From contig CAHIKZ030002038.1 in assembly GCA_903632075.3 (NCBI GenBank), positions 124,001 to 188,000 of the forward strand: 64,000 nt of DNA. The letters run 5' to 3'. The translations under genes were made by a program, and so were the position numbers. The first letter of the stretch is position 1; each line of letters starts with the position of its first letter. This DNA comes from Acanthosepion pharaonis (taxonomy: Eukaryota > Mollusca > Cephalopoda > Sepiida > Sepiidae). The notes below the pieces were generated by a model, which worked only from the letters and a program-made list of their open reading frames with translations, searched no databases and was not told the DNA's origin. Positions 46,744-58,499 of the stretch are shown piece by piece.

Positions 46744-47138
46744 TGTGTGCGTGAATAAATATTATTGTATACAAATGCACAGTCATGAAAATTATGCGGT
46801 TTTCCTAGTTAAATTTTGTGATGAATCTTAATTCTTAAGTTAATGACTGAATAAGCTCTCTGTGAGTTTCACTGGTTTCCTATTGCCTCATTAAATATCT
46901 GAGCTTTCCATTTCACTGAAGCAGATGTCAAACACATGAGAGCATTATCACCTTTTCTTTCTTTCTTTTCAAAACCAAACAAATATCTTTTCTTTTGTCT
47001 ATCCTCAGAATTAAACAGGAATAGTCCATTGTTTATCTGAGGTAATTCTAAATTCAATATGTATTAATTCATATTAAATAATATTTTAACAATAGGTGTC
47101 AATTTAGTTTGACTTGTAGCTCTCAAACATCTGAAGTT

Positions 47139-47909
47139 TCTATATATAAAGTTGTGTGACTTCTGTTAGTCCATCCATCCATCCATCACACCATCTAAAA
47201 TAGCCATACATTGACCGATCAAAACCAAATTTTAGGGTGAAGTGCAAACAGGTAAGGTGGGTACGAAGTACAGTTGGTTTTACTAGGGTGCATAGCTTAG
47301 CACAATAAATTTTCATTAATTTGTGAGGAAAAATTAAAAGTTTTATTCTTTAACAATCAAAATACTCCAACTATTTTAAAAACAATTTAATGATAAAATA
47401 ACAAATATTTATTTAATAAAAATGTAATATTGTTTTTTGCATATCTTTTCTTTAAGTTTTTATATATACAAGAATCCAGTTTCCGGTTCACGCAGTGTTT
47501 GCAAGAACTATAAACAAATCACAAGGCCAAACACTTCAAAAAGTTGGAATTTGGCTCCAGAAAAAAATATTTACATATGGCCAGTTGTATGTTGCATGCT
47601 CAAGAGTAAGAAATTCTAAGTATTTATTCTTTGCTGTTAAAAAGGAAAAAATAAATTTTCTTAAAAACTATTGTTAACAATGAAGTCCTATAAAATTAAA
47701 TTAAATTAAAGATATTATTAAACTGCAAAGTAGGGTTTTTGTCAAAGTATCTTTTGAAACAAATCAGCTTATTCAAATTTCATCAATTGGTTTGCAAAAT
47801 TGAATGAAACAGAGTTTGTAAATTTTGACAAAAAATGTTAATGATAACTTCAACAATACCTTAATACTGTGAGGATTTCAACAGATTAGCGTGTTGCAAA
47901 AAATTCTAG
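47139..47909 (+). mobile_element. Helitron remnant 2
   Basis: Starts TCTATATATAAAGTTGTGTG and ends TTAGCGTGTTGC...CTAG followed by T. It aligns along its length with remnant 1. Its helicase tail is better preserved: ARTINKSQGQTLQKVGIW and YGQLYVACSRVRNSKYLFF (47497-47640), which are motifs V and VI of PIF1-like Helitron helicases. The 5' neighbour is T rather than A. The left arm of the terminal hairpin has decayed (CAACAGATTAGCGTGTTG). Confidence 0.87.
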
Positions 47910-48129
47910 TATTGTATATAGCTCTTATATTCAGTAGACTTGGTCATTCTATTAATATTAATATACAGTGGTATATTGACAAAACATTACCATCAGTTGT
48001 TTCAGAACCATTATTGCTTTTACTGTCTTCATCCTCATTTATGGTCTTGAATCACTAATTCCCTACCAGACTAAGATGAGGTAGAACTTGCAAATTTCAT
48101 CAGATATATATTTATATCTCCTGCCTAGG

Positions 48130-48550
48130 CCTGTGCACTGGAGATGACATTACAGTGACAACACGAAAATATGGAAAACAACAGTCTACTGATGGAAGGA
48201 TTCTAAAGATCCTTCTGTATGGAGAACTAGCCACTTGCAAGAAGGCAACCACATCTTTTCTTTAAGAATGTCTGCTAAAGTGACATGATGGTGATGGACA
48301 TGGACATCAAGAGGAGAGAAGACGTCATCAATGATTGCTCATGCTGGAGATGCAATTTACACCAAGGGCTGGAGCAAGGAGAGAGGAATCAGAGGAAAAC
48401 AACACAGCGACATTAGGAGAGAGCGTCCTCACATGCACTCATTACAATCAAGACTGTCATTCCTGAGTAGGCCTCTATAACATTAACAGATGATGTGCTG
48501 CCATCAGCAGTTGGGCACAGATCCAATGTTTCTTGAGACCGACAGATGCC
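48130..48550 (+). pseudogene. LINE ORF2 C-terminal fragment with CCHC/zinc-finger-like end
   Basis: Contains KQQSTDGRILKILLYGELAT, ending in the relic HYNQDCHS.VGLYNINRRC. It corresponds to LYGEL..GKR and CxxCGRDCHSRIGLYSH blocks of LINE C termini. Stops interrupt all frames. Confidence 0.68.
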
Positions 48551-48559
48551 ACATACATT

Positions 48560-48582
48560 ACACACACACACACACAATATTT
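48560..48582 (+). repeat. (CA)n microsatellite
   Basis: Short CA run at the end of the LINE fragment. Confidence 0.85.
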
Positions 48583-49484
48583 CTTCATGGGTATCACCAT
48601 TTTTAAATACAAGGACATTGTTTGCTAGAGGATGTCCAAATCACAAGGACATTGTTTACTAGAGGTTGTCCAAATCACATTTACCAGCCTAAATATCATT
48701 CTTGCATGAATATTTAGAACGTGATATTGTCTATAATTCTTCTCACTGAGTTGTTAATATTCCAGGACATGTTCTGATAATTGATCTCATTCTTTGTGTA
48801 ATCACCATTATCTTTCAGCAAGTGTTTTCTGAAACCTTTTTAAGATTTTAATTCCTAAGGAAAGAGAAGGTTATTTTTTGTTACTGTGGCAGAACAAGGT
48901 GATAAAGTGATAGTTGATAAATATCCCAACTGGTTCAATTCTTTCCATTCAAATGTAAACAATATCATTCATTGCTGCCCCAACCCTGCTTGCATAACAC
49001 TGGTAATTCTAATTTGTACATAGAGGTGTATAAAATATTATTCAACTGAAGAAAGTACTAGAATGGATTTTCAGAAACGCAGCAGTAACATCAATGGCAC
49101 AAACCAATTTTGGAATACTGAACAGAAGTTTGTTATCAAAGCAGAAAATCTAAATTGCACTACTTTTGGTAAAGCATAAGGAATTACAGAGCCTATCAAT
49201 GTGTGACATCATATCAGCAAAAATATTCCACCAGCCACTCCAGAAGAAAGAAATTTCTTGTGAAATATCAACTGCTCCCAAGTGGTTAAGAGAATTTTAA
49301 ACCAAGTTTTTCAGCAGTTTTTTCTTTCTCAAATCATTTGATCTTTAAAAGATGTTTGCTTTGGCCCCATGAGAAATTAATTAAATGTTCATTATTAGAT
49401 GTTGCCTGGATGAGTTTTCACATCAAAAGTGAGTGATCTGTTCAAGAAATTATAAAAAGCCAAGGCAAAAAAAAGCAATTAAGT

Positions 49485-49505
49485 TTCATTTTTTTTTTTT
49501 TTTTA
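49485..49505 (+). repeat. Poly(T) tract
   Basis: T-run about 190 bp left of the SH2 exon. Confidence 0.85.
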
Positions 49506-49691
49506 ATTTTGTCACCAAATAATTATTTACAAAGGAAGAGAAAAGTTTGAAATTGTGTAGTAGGAATCCAGTCAGCATAGCATGTAATAGAAAAGTAAAA
49601 TACAGCCAGTATATTGTGTGGGAGGTAGATAAATAAAAGGAAGAGTCAAGAATTGTCAAGTAGAAAGATTGTTTTTGCCATAAAATGTTAC

Positions 49692-49755
49692 CTGGACTGA
49701 GAGTTTGCCATCCAAATCTGGAAGAATCCTATATTTATGGACACGTCCTTGGCAC
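49692..49755 (-). CDS. INPPL1: SHIP-like exon: SH2 central beta strands
   Basis: A 64-bp exon with acceptor TTTGCAG and donor GTAACA. It begins with one base completing a codon and then reads CQGRVHKY RILPDLDGKLSVQ. The KYRILPDLDGKLSVQ stretch is the best identifying match in the gene: vertebrate SHIP1 has YTYRILPNEDDKFTVQ at the same place in its SH2 domain (strands D to E, with the His/Lys region that helps contact phosphotyrosine). It ends in phase 0 and joins directly to the exon at 34829. The intron between them is 14.9 kb and contains Helitron, mariner-like and hammerhead-bearing repeats. Confidence 0.85.
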
Positions 49756-49759
49756 CTGC

Positions 49760-52080
49760 AAAGAAAAAGATAGTAAAAATCATTTAAAAAATGCCATCTG
49801 AGATCATTCAATTTCAAATTAGCCTAAAATAAAATTTTATATTTATTGAAATTTACAGAATTTAAAGATTTCATTAAACATAGTATAAAGACGAAATTTT
49901 AAAATTTTTGGAAAAAAAAAAAAAAAAAAAAAAAAATTGTTTCCAAATAGTTGTATATTAAATAACTTTTTTTAATATTAAAATTTCTGTCTTTTGAAAT
50001 AAAAATTTCATGAAAATAATTTGAGAGAGCCTTTTAAAAAGTATTACAAAATCAAACTTATAATTTTTTTAAAATACTTACAAAGTTTTCATTTGTGTGT
50101 GTGTGTTAAAGTTATATTCTTCTTGTAGTTTTTAAGAGTTGGAGTTATCTCCCTTGAACGGACCTTTTTTGTGGTATTGGTGGAGTCAATTTATATTTAA
50201 CTGAAAATTACTTGGAAACCATTGGAATGATTGGTTTGGAAATGGCTTTACTCTTTAATTTAGATCATGTTAACAGTATTGTGTTAATAAAAATTGCACT
50301 ATGATGTGCATCTTTCTGCTATGGTAGCAAATATACAGAAATTAAATCAAATCAAAATCATACAGGTTTAAAAGTTAGAATTAGATAAAAAAAATTTAAA
50401 AATATATGCAAATAATTTGTGGTAAGTAAAGGAGAGAAAGAACTGAAACTTTTGTAAATAGATCAGTTTCGAAACAGAAATATAGAAGTAACTAAAATCT
50501 TTTGATGTTGCATCTATTTTCCTCTACTTTCAATTTTCTTCCGTTATCTTCTTAGTTTGTATCTATACTTTGTAGATATCAAGTATCAAATGGGATTTAA
50601 ATAGGCAAAGCATTTACCCCTAGATTAAAGAAAGTTGTTCTTCATTTGAAATAGATGAATGTCACTCACCTTGCACCTAGAATGAAACCTTAACTTAGCC
50701 ACCAGTCTATATACACAACCTATATAAAACAATTTTTTTCCATTTCAATTTAATTGTACATTCAGTTCTAATTAGATGAAATGGTCATACATGTTGAATG
50801 CTGATAACCAGAAGTGGTTATGTCTGCATTTTTATCCAAAATGGGTTATGTTCAGGCATTTTGTTGTTCCTTGTGCTATTGTAACAGGGTAGTAGCCCTG
50901 ATGGAGTCATAATAATGCATTAAATGTCATTTAGTGACTTGAAATATTGAAATAGTATTTTTATTCCTTCTCTTAGAATTCTTGACTAAGTGAAAAAAGT
51001 ATGGAAGATTAGTTGACGAGATTGGAATCTGATGGAAGAAGGTTCAGTTTTAAAATATTAACCAGAACTTATAAAATGCTTATTAGAAAGGCATCAGTAG
51101 GATTTGAACCCAAAATAAACCCAGTAAGATTTAGTAAACTCAATAAAACTGAATTTTCTCTACCCAATTTCTCAACTTCCAAAAAGTTGTGGTGACAAGA
51201 TTAATATGTTTACCAAAGTTCTGCAAAATCCTGTCCATAATGCAAGTCTAGAATCTGTTCAAAGGTACCTTTGGAAGGGTTATGTCTGGTCAAAGGTACT
51301 TTTTCATATGGCAATCTGATTTCAAATTTGAAAAGTCTTTGTGGGCAGATAATATCCATAAATGTCATTCTTGCCACCAGACAAATGTCTATATAAGTCA
51401 GAGCTCACGGCTGCTTAGTTTGTGTCCAAGAATTGCTTGTTACATTCAGAGAAAATGCCATCTTTCTATTCTTCATTCTGAAGAAATCTCCAACACATAG
51501 ACACAAACGCCTAACCTTGCAGTTAACTCTTCTCAATGCCTCAAGATCTTACTAGAAATTAACCAAGACTGATTGTAACCTTTGAAAGCTTGTAGTATTA
51601 AGCTGTTAATGATTTTTTTTTTTTTACAAGTGTTTATTTTTCTGTCATTTTTCTGCCTTTCAAGAAAGTCTCCAGATCAACAAAACCACAGCCTGCTAGA
51701 ATGACCAAAGGGATTTTTTTGATAATTACATCCTAGCAGTTACACAATGATAAACTACTAGATGAGCACATCCAGAGACAGGTGAAAATACTGAATGGAT
51801 GAAAATGCCCCCATGCCTGCAACATTACTCCTCATTTGGTATTTGGTGCCAGTGACTATATATTTGGCACTTGCAAGAGTTTGAAGGTGTACATTATGTC
51901 TGCCCAAAGTTTTTATTTCCATATCCTAGTGGAAGAGTATATTTAAGATCCTTATAAATTGTATATGTCCATTTTACAATGGATTCTTCCCAAATAGAAC
52001 GGGTTATGTCTCATTTAAACAATTCTTCAAAACTGTGGCAATAGTTACTCTTGGTTGTCAGACATCAATATATCTTAAAT
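49760..52080. other. SHIP-like intron, no exon recognised
   Basis: The minus strand was read for the expected FLVR-containing exon. The only FLVR-like string (near 51553-51564) is followed at once by a stop and lacks splice sites. No other gene seen. Confidence 0.5.
49912..49936 (+). repeat. Poly(A) tract
   Basis: A-run in the intron right of the SH2 exon. Confidence 0.9.
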
Positions 52081-52084
52081 ATCA

Positions 52085-52260
52085 TTAGTGTCAAGGCATA
52101 AAGTGATGTAATGGTTATTCCACAGAAATAGAATCAGAAAACCAGCTTCAAGTTCTAACTGAGGCTGTTTATGTTAACTTTGCATGAATTCCCTTGCAAA
52201 AGACATAAATCCATTTCCTTCTATACTCTGTCTCATTACCCAATATCTTAATGTCTTGTT
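52085..52260 (+). repeat. tRNA-derived SINE, diverged
   Basis: GATGTAATGGTTATTCCACA head, CAAGTTCTAACTGAGGC, then TTCCCTTGCAAAAGACATAA, matching the order of the 37.63 kb copy. Confidence 0.55.
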
Positions 52261-53335
52261 ACTGGCATATCACAGTGTTTGATAGAGAGAAAGTGGAAAT
52301 AAGTACTTTAACAAAAAACACTCTTCCACAACTGTATACCAAGGCAGTATCAGCCGGAAAAGTGTTATCCTCACAGTCCCCCATAACAAGCTCTGATATT
52401 TGTGAAGGTGTGCCATGATATTATTATTATTATTATTTCAAACTTTACTTCAAAAACAAAAAAGTAATGGTAATATCAATAGGCTTCTAATAATGAACAC
52501 ACCTAAGTTTCAAATTGACAGGGTGGTTGGAATAAAAGGGATAGCTGGATTAAAAAAAACAAAAATACTTTCATTCATGAAATACTTTTTTCTAGAATGC
52601 TCATAGCCTAAATTAAGGGCTAAATTTCCTGAATATTTAATAAAAAGGGTGGTTGGAATAAGGACGTCCCAGGTGGATTTTTTCAAAAGAATAATTGTTG
52701 AAGTTCACCTATTTAAAAATCAAAGATAATGATAAAATAAACAGTATTTTTTAGCCTATAAGATCCCACACTATTTACATTTAATATTATGGAGTTAGGA
52801 TAAGTACAAGTACTTATTGCATGCAGTGTCTGGGTAAGTGTTAGCTAGCAAGATACCACAACTTTGTATATAAGACCTGGGAGATATATTTTAAGACATT
52901 TTTCTGTGAAAAAGAGGTATTCTAGATACCATTAAATGGAAATAATTCAGTTTGCGTAGAGATAAAAAAAATTTGTGTCTTCAGGGTTGAATTCTCAAGT
53001 AATACTTTAATTACAAATATTTTAATTATCTTAAAAAAATATTAGAATAATATAAAAAACATTAAAAATATCAAAAATATTATAAATAAAAATTATCTTA
53101 ATTATAAATATCTTTGATTGCAGCTAAATTAAATTGGTGTGAGCATAAAATATCATTAAATGAAAATTATGCAGTATAAAATTTCACAAACCATTTTTTA
53201 CATGTTTGATCATCATAGTACAGTGATAAAAATGGAGATGATTTTAATAAGTCAAAAAAATGAAAAAAAAACCCACAGTAATTGATATGGAAATAGAAGC
53301 TCAGAAAAAAGAAAAAGAATAACAAAATTAACAGG

Positions 53336-53362
53336 AGAGAGAGAGAGAGAGAGAGAGAGAAA
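53336..53362 (+). repeat. (GA)n microsatellite
   Basis: Uninterrupted GA run. Confidence 0.95.
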
Positions 53363-53689
53363 TAAAGAGCTCATAATGAAGAAACATTGAAATTTTTTCT
53401 TTTTTCTGTGCTTCTATACAACTGCTAATCAATTATACTATACCAACTACAATAATTGTAGTTTTTCCTTTTCTTGACTTTTTAACATAATTATACCATT
53501 TTTATTTGCTTTAATGAAATTTTGCAATAAAAATTTCCAAAATATATCATTTTAGAGAAAATAAAAAATGCATCATATAATAAAAAGTGACCTTTATGAA
53601 TGGGCGACTTAGAACTAAATGTTCCTGGTGACAGCAAAAACAGAGTGATATTTTTGGCGTCCAATATTAAAAAAAAAAAAAAATTATAT

Positions 53690-53968
53690 ATTGTCATTTT
53701 ACTGTACTGTACTGTACTGATGCGGCATTCACCCTGGGCAGATTGAGCCGGCTTCTTCCTGTTATGAGAAGAAGATTCTTGGGATAAATTACAGAAGTAG
53801 GGTACTCAGGCCTACTCGAATAACGTTCTTGCTTGCCGCAGGATTCCCACAGACGCAGAGACAGGAACGACCAGAAGCCGCCGGTTACCGATGCAGACGC
53901 TCCTTGGATTTTCACCAGAGCCCTTGTTAGCCGGCGTGTGTGTCAGACCTGTCCGCCTATTATCATTT
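53690..53968 (-). mobile_element. GC-rich SINE/LINE tail with (ACAGT)n end and target duplication
   Basis: A block clearly richer in G+C than its surroundings, read on the minus strand, begins near GGCGGACAGGTCTGACAC and ends in repeated ACAGT. The flanks ATTGTCATTTT (53690-53700) and ATTATCATTTT (53958-53968) look like an 11-bp target duplication with one mismatch, as after target-primed insertion. It reads NRRLLVVPVSASVGI in one frame, which may point to a LINE 3' end or a SINE derived from one. Family not named. Confidence 0.65.
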
Positions 53969-53999
53969 TGATGATATATGATCTTTTTTTTGTTTTTTT

Positions 54000-55340
54000 T
54001 TAAATATATATTTAAATTTATATATCAATTCTGTTTAAAAACAAGACACTTATTTCAGATTTTCTAACAATGTTCAAAACAGTAAAAAGTTTAAAAAAAA
54101 AAATAGAAAAAAAATCTCGTATTTATTAATGAAGAAACTTTGAAGTTTTAAATAACAATAATAACCTGATAATGTTTGGCTTTTAAGCAAACAATAATTT
54201 CATTATTGGATTAGAATACAGTAGATAAGGCATCTAATGCTTTCTCCCATTATCAATTTATACACAACTTGACAGGACTATCTCAATATCAGTGTGTGCT
54301 GTCAAAGTGAAAGCATTGTATTGAAATGAGACCTATTTATGACACAGACCTCTGACTCCAGTAACAAATACACAATTATCTTGGTTACCAGAAAAAACTT
54401 AACACACATTATTATCATCAGAATTCTAAGTATACATATGCCTGTTTGCGTGTAAATGCATATATAATTTGACAAGGCCAAAATGTAAACAATAGTTTTA
54501 TTACTAATACAAAAATCAAATAATTTATCAGGTCATTTCATTTTAGCCGAATTAAGGTGACCTCCATTTGTTGAAGTACATTTTAAAAATATTTTTTTAA
54601 TTAATGTTCAATACAGTACAAGGCCTCCAAGGTAGAGAGAGTTACTATCTGGAGTTATATTAGCATAGGAAAGGATAAGCGTTAGGGGTATAGAGCTGAA
54701 GTAGACTTAGAAAAAACTGGAAACCCAATCCTAAACAGGAAACAAGAGATGAACCTTTGCTCCTGTTCAAGAGACTGGGGAGGAATATAAACTGGATGAT
54801 AGGCAAACCTATCTAGTCCTATTAAATTTGTTTGTGTTTCTATTCTATAGCATTTAAAAGACAAGTTACATATATAATAAGTAGGCCAGAAGTAGTTTGT
54901 TTTGTTGTTATTGCATAATATATAAGTCAGAAACCCACAAGAAGGTATCTGTGATGCAGCCAGTTAAGTAATAAGGGATATGAGATCCTATTTTGGGTTG
55001 AGATGCCAGGAGAAAACTAAAGGAAAAGGCTATCATTTAAATCCGAATGGATAGTGGATAAAAACAAAAAATAACTAAAAAAGTTAATTAGTTTCAATAA
55101 ATGAAATCAGCTGTGTATGAATGATTGGTTTCTCAAACCAATGGATAACTTATTAAACGTATTAAACTGTTTAAAACTAAATAAATACCCCCCCCCCTCC
55201 AGCACTCTTGCTTGTTTCAATTCTGTTTTTGTTTAAATGGATTGACAGGAGAGATTAATCTGGAATGGTCATACTTGTCACTACAAGTTATCCCTCAGCC
55301 CAAAAATCATTTATTTTATATACTATTCATCAAAAATATT
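54000..55340. other. No gene recognised
   Basis: AT-rich SHIP-like intron; C-run at 55189-55198. Confidence 0.5.
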
Positions 55341-55347
55341 TGCTTAT

Positions 55348-55500
55348 GACAGTGGTTTCCAAACTTTTTTTTCTCTGGGTCACCTTTTTGGAATTAAAAT
55401 TTCCTAGTGCCTCACCAAATTTTATGTGATAAAAAGTACATTTAAAAATAAAAACAGAGGATTAAAGGGAAATAATGGCAGATTCAAAATCAGAACATAA
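55348..55500 (+). mobile_element. hAT-like left end, interrupted
   Basis: CAGTGGTTTCCAAACTTTTT at 55348 followed by CTCTGGGTCACCTTTTTGGA is a typical hAT terminus. No matching right end was found before the Helitron at 55501, so it is truncated or split. Confidence 0.55.
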
Positions 55501-56177
55501 TCTTACTTATTATAAAACGCAGATTGTGTGTGTTTGTACGTTTATATATGGGATCGTATTTCCTACATTTTTCAACTGATTTCAACAAAACTTCACAGGA
55601 CTACGTAAAATTACCTGGCGGTGGTTCTGACAGCACCAAAAATTGGAAAAACAATTGTTTTTGCATGAAATCAATTTGAAAACACAATTAAGAGGCATTA
55701 ATGAAAGGGGGACAACTCATATCAAGTTATACTTATTATAAAACCCAGGTTGGTTGTGTGTGTGTGTGTGTGTGTGTTCATTTATATATGGGATCGGATT
55801 TCCTACATTTTTCAACCGATTTCAACAAAACTTCACTTTTTTTTGGCAGGTAGTGTTTCTTATTGTCTTGCACACTTTTTTCTTTATTTTTACATTCAGA
55901 ATGCTTTAAAAATTCCATTTACAAGACAATTGTTTATAATAAAATTCTATTCAATCGGTAGACTCATAATGATTGAAAACAATGTCTTTGTTTGAGTTTG
56001 ACCAATTTGTAAAAAAAAAAAAAAAAACAAAAAAAAAAAAAAACTAATTAAGACATGCGTGTCCGTCAACCTTAAACAATAATCTTTGTCAATTTTATTT
56101 TTCAGTCTTTATGATGGTCGATACTTGATCTGTTTCTTACTGTTACATCCCCGGGCAACGCCGGGCTCTACTGCTAG
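55501..56177 (+). mobile_element. Helitron 3 with duplicated 5' end
   Basis: Starts TCTTACTTATTATAAAACGC after A and ends with the hairpin CCCGG-GCAACG-CCGGG and CTACTGCTAG followed by T, the expected Helitron 3' structure. A second 5'-end-like copy (ATACTTATTATAAAACCC, GGGATCGGATTTCCTAC) starts at about 55727, 227 bp inside. A GT run (55752-55774) and A-runs (56011-56043) are internal. No Rep or helicase coding. Confidence 0.86.
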
Positions 56178-56418
56178 TCATTGATAACTCTCTCTTCTAA
56201 TTTGCAGACCTTAGTTACTATATTCTTAATACTTGATATAATTCAAAATATCACAATGATAAAATTGGTCAATAATTATTTAGACCCATTTATACTAGGA
56301 CTCATGCATGCAATTACAAGTAATTCATAATATTTTAAATTTTGAAATAATTTATTTTTGGCATATGAATTTTTTGAAACTGTTTCTAAATCTTTGATTG
56401 TCTATCATTCTGACTCAC

Positions 56419-56457
56419 CTGCTATCCTCTTCTGCTACATCTATGAGACGTGCTGCA
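56419..56457 (-). CDS. INPPL1: SHIP-like exon: SH2 helix A segment
   Basis: A 39-bp candidate exon preceded on the minus strand by a pyrimidine-rich tract ending in AAACAG and followed by the strong donor GTGAGT. Only one of its three frames is open, giving AARLIDVAEEDS with two bases left over. This fits helix A of an SH2 domain, where SHIP1 has AEELLSRTGKDGS just before FLVR. The trailing AG would complete a Ser or Arg codon in the next exon. The preceding exon, with the WxHG start of the domain, was not found to the right. The exon is short, so the assignment relies on splice sites, open frame, position and SH2-like pattern together. Confidence 0.6.
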
Positions 56458-56459
56458 CT

Positions 56460-58490
56460 GTTTAGAAACCAGTGACTTATGTAGATAGAAAAAAGAAAAA
56501 TTGAGCCACTAGAAAAAATTACTAATAAAACTCTTGGCTGTAACCTTGCTGACATTGCATTTGTTTCCAATATAAGTAGGTGACTGAAAATAGTTTAGGG
56601 CTGGGTACTATGAAAGTTAGTAGCAATATTACATTGTAATTGTCATCCATGATCACATCATCAATTCTTGAATAAACAAAAAGACTTGTACATAATAGCT
56701 GCCAAGCAAAAATGAAGATGCGCAAAGTGGACACAATTTCTCCCAGACTGTTAGAATCTGGCTGCCTCAAAACGGAGATTGGTCTTTTCATATGCCCTGA
56801 ATTGTGTTGAAATCAAAAGATGCTTAAACAATGGACAAATGGAATCCTCCAGAACAGACTACCTCAGGACAAAAAATAAAAATAATGGTGTTACTCTAGG
56901 ACTGCTAGAAATTGGCTACCTCAAAATTCTGTGAAACTTATTATCTTCAGTGCATTTGCAACACCCAATGTAAATCCTAGTAAATAAAATCATTGTTGGA
57001 AATCTAATGTAAATACAGCAGTTCTGTTGTGTTTTGAAGGAACTTGCAAGAAACTTTTGTGTGTGGCTGTGTAATTCTCACTGGACCTAAATTGTGTTAG
57101 AGAATATTTAGACTGGAGCTGAGAGGCTATATTGATAATTCAGAATATACTGGAAATTGATCTGCTTTGATCTTCATTCAAATTCATTAGCAGGAAGAAC
57201 ACCTCCCAAAATATAACCTCTTGTCCAAGACAAATTTAATAGATCTTGATGACTATTGCAAACAAGATTTTGGTAAATTTCCAAATGTTTTGTATGTTTT
57301 TGATAGGCAAGAGTTGGAATTTATGTTTAAAAGCAGTTATAATTTTAAATTGTTTTAAGAAAATAAGCCATATAAAGATAGAGAAATTAAATAATAGTAA
57401 ATATTAAATGATGATATTAGATATTATGTGTATATATCAAAAGGCAGCTGCATTAATTCCACAAGGTTTTTGTTCTCTTAGTGGATCCTATTGTAATCAA
57501 ATAATAGCTTGAGTTTTGTGTATGATACAAAAAAAATCAGGAGGTTATTTATTTCATGCTCTAATCTGTCATGTGTATCAAATTTGACACAGATATTTAA
57601 TATTTTTTTAATGGATTTACTTTTACAGGATTAAGAGAGTAGCTGGCAAAGTAGAAAAAGATTAACAAGGTAGTTAGTGCCCAGTACTATGGCTGGAGCT
57701 AGATGCCTCTGCTGTTGAAAGAAACACTGGAAGAGAAAGAAAGATAGCTTTAGTCAACTGGGAAGTTGGAGAGAATAAAGAAGGATAGAGGCAGGTGGCT
57801 GACACTAGATAAGACAGAAAGTGAAGATAAGAGAATGAAATAAGGAATGGTAACTGGTCTTGTGTTTTCCACCATATCCTTATTATGGAAATGCTCCACT
57901 GTAGAAAACACCTGTCTGGTTTGTGCCTCTACTAATAAAAGTGTATATTTTTGTGCCTGGAGTCATGGATAGTACATTTTTATTACTGGGCTTTAAGTGG
58001 GGGATAAGGATAGGCTTAGAGGTTGTCTGGAATTCCTGTTTGGAGGAGATGGGAGTACAGCTGGGGGTTATGAGAGTGGTATTGAGAGTGGAGGATAATA
58101 GCTAATAGTTAGACACAGCTCCAGAACAAATTTTGTTAAAAAGTTAAAAATTTAATTTAAATATCTAAGTTAGTCTAACTATATGGATTTATGGATTTTA
58201 GTACTCATTCATATTTTTTTATATTTCTAAAAAAAAAAAAAAATATAAAACTATGCACTTTATGTCTGTGCGTATGTGTGAATATTGATATAAAATCAAA
58301 TTATCCCATAATCTAGTAGATTATTAGGGTATCATTTCTCTGGGAAACTGGGTTGCATGGGTATTGCCAATAACATGCAACAAATGCACTAAGTCACAAG
58401 GTTCTAGTAGCAGCAAGTAATTGCCGACTTGATCTCATGGGAGATCTGGATTCATACCTTTTCTCAAAGCATTAATGTGAAGTAAACACT
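56460..58490. other. No gene recognised right of the SH2 helix A exon
   Basis: Searched on the minus strand for the WxHG start of the SH2 domain without success. Short direct duplication TAGAATCTGGCTGCCTCAAA / TAGAAATTGGCTACCTCAAA at 56751 and 56908. Confidence 0.5.
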
Positions 58491-58499
58491 TTAGGAAGA

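Larger units (their letters stand above)
7096..56457 (-). other. INPPL1: SHIP-type inositol 5-phosphatase gene, partial locus (SH2 to linker)
   Basis: Six minus-strand exons spread over about 49 kb belong to one gene. SHIP proteins are cytosolic and bind phosphotyrosine through an N-terminal SH2 domain; their central domain removes the 5-phosphate of PI(3,4,5)P3. Only part of the SH2 domain and the helical linker before the phosphatase domain lie here. Identification rests on remembered similarity to vertebrate SHIP1: its SH2 segment YTYRILPNEDDKFTVQ against KYRILPDLDGKLSVQ here, followed in the same order by a linker containing an LPxLxKL motif. Exon phases from 49755 down to 7096 join perfectly. 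The phosphatase domain must lie left of position 1 and the start codon right of 56457. Introns are 4-18 kb and packed with transposons. Confidence 0.8.

Noticed and set aside
50640..50680. Donor-like GTGAGT and acceptor-like CTAG on the minus strand enclosing 7 bases
   Set aside because: Too small for an exon and phase cannot encode the missing SH2 part.
51551..51570. Minus-strand FLVRS string that could have been the missing SH2 exon
   Set aside because: A stop codon follows directly and no acceptor or donor sites fit.
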